This document shows positions 13,381 through 13,387 of a DNA stretch of 13,387 nucleotides, piece after piece (the stretch's first letter is position 1; each line of letters starts with the position of its first letter). The notes beneath the pieces are model-generated. The model worked only from the letters and a program-made list of their open reading frames with translations, was not told where the DNA came from and searched no databases. This DNA comes from Candidatus Gastranaerophilales bacterium (GTDB taxonomy: Bacteria; Cyanobacteriota; Vampirovibrionia; Gastranaerophilales; Gastranaerophilaceae): the NCBI GenBank assembly GCA_947625445.1, contig CANQOM010000028.1, forward strand, positions 1-13,387. The letters run 5' to 3'. A program made the position numbers and the translations under genes.

Positions 13381-13387
13381 ATGTGTG
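13381..13387 (+). CDS. Possible start of a further gene, cut by the window edge
   Basis: ATG at 13381 is preceded by AGGAG at 13371-13375 with a 5-nt gap, a very good Shine-Dalgarno arrangement. Only two codons are visible, so nothing can be said of the product. The strong minus-oriented terminator nearby is an argument for the alternative that a minus-strand gene lies to the right and this match is accidental. Confidence 0.3.

Noticed and set aside
1..13387. CRISPR array, transposase, integrase, toxin-antitoxin or other defence genes
   Set aside because: No regularly spaced repeats and no recognisable protein of these classes were found in any frame; every sizeable frame is a housekeeping gene, one of the two unknown membrane proteins, or a shadow.

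Overview
The window is an AT-rich (roughly 30% GC) bacterial chromosome segment made almost entirely of housekeeping genes. It carries no phage, transposon, CRISPR or plasmid gene. The best lineage clue is the block coaD, then a long coiled-coil DivIVA/ATP-synthase-b-like protein, then dnaB. From memory, that coiled-coil protein matches one that follows coaD in Cyanobacteria. With the low GC and the absence of photosynthesis genes here, I infer a non-photosynthetic relative of Cyanobacteria (Melainabacteria/Vampirovibrionia, e.g. gut Gastranaerophilales). A low-GC Firmicute is the main alternative. All 13 genes whose ends are visible stop with TAA.

Layout, left to right. (1) The 3' part of asnS (asparaginyl-tRNA synthetase) runs in from the left edge. 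(2) A plus-strand group follows: ruvC, an unknown four-helix membrane protein overlapping ruvC by 8 nt, and mtnA (methionine salvage). (3) A minus-strand pair, mutS then rimO, converges on mtnA; the mtnA and rimO coding ends overlap by 17 nt. (4) Divergent from mutS are an unknown single-pass membrane-anchored protein and ribD, coupled through a TAATG overlap. (5) A monocistronic GAF-GGDEF diguanylate cyclase with an intact inhibitory site follows. (6) Next is a 321-nt gene-free stretch holding a roughly 200-nt block of much higher GC (about 40%) with direct and inverted repeats and a purine-rich minus strand. I could not identify it; it is the least explained part of the window. (7) The block coaD, DivIVA-like, dnaB and a C_GCAxxG_C_C family redox protein looks like one operon, ending in a perfect 16-bp hairpin. 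(8) At the right edge lies a second hairpin, which looks like a better terminator for the minus strand, and a possible start of another plus-strand gene.

Functionally the window mixes DNA repair and replication (ruvC, mutS, dnaB), translation (asnS, rimO), cofactor and sulfur metabolism (coaD, ribD, mtnA), c-di-GMP signalling, and a probable cell-division or polarity factor. I found no convincing undescribed system such as a defence island. The points most worth checking are the GC island at 10001-10200, two putative leaderless promoters (ruvC and the diguanylate cyclase) with identical -10 to ATG geometry, and the two unknown membrane proteins co-transcribed with conserved genes.
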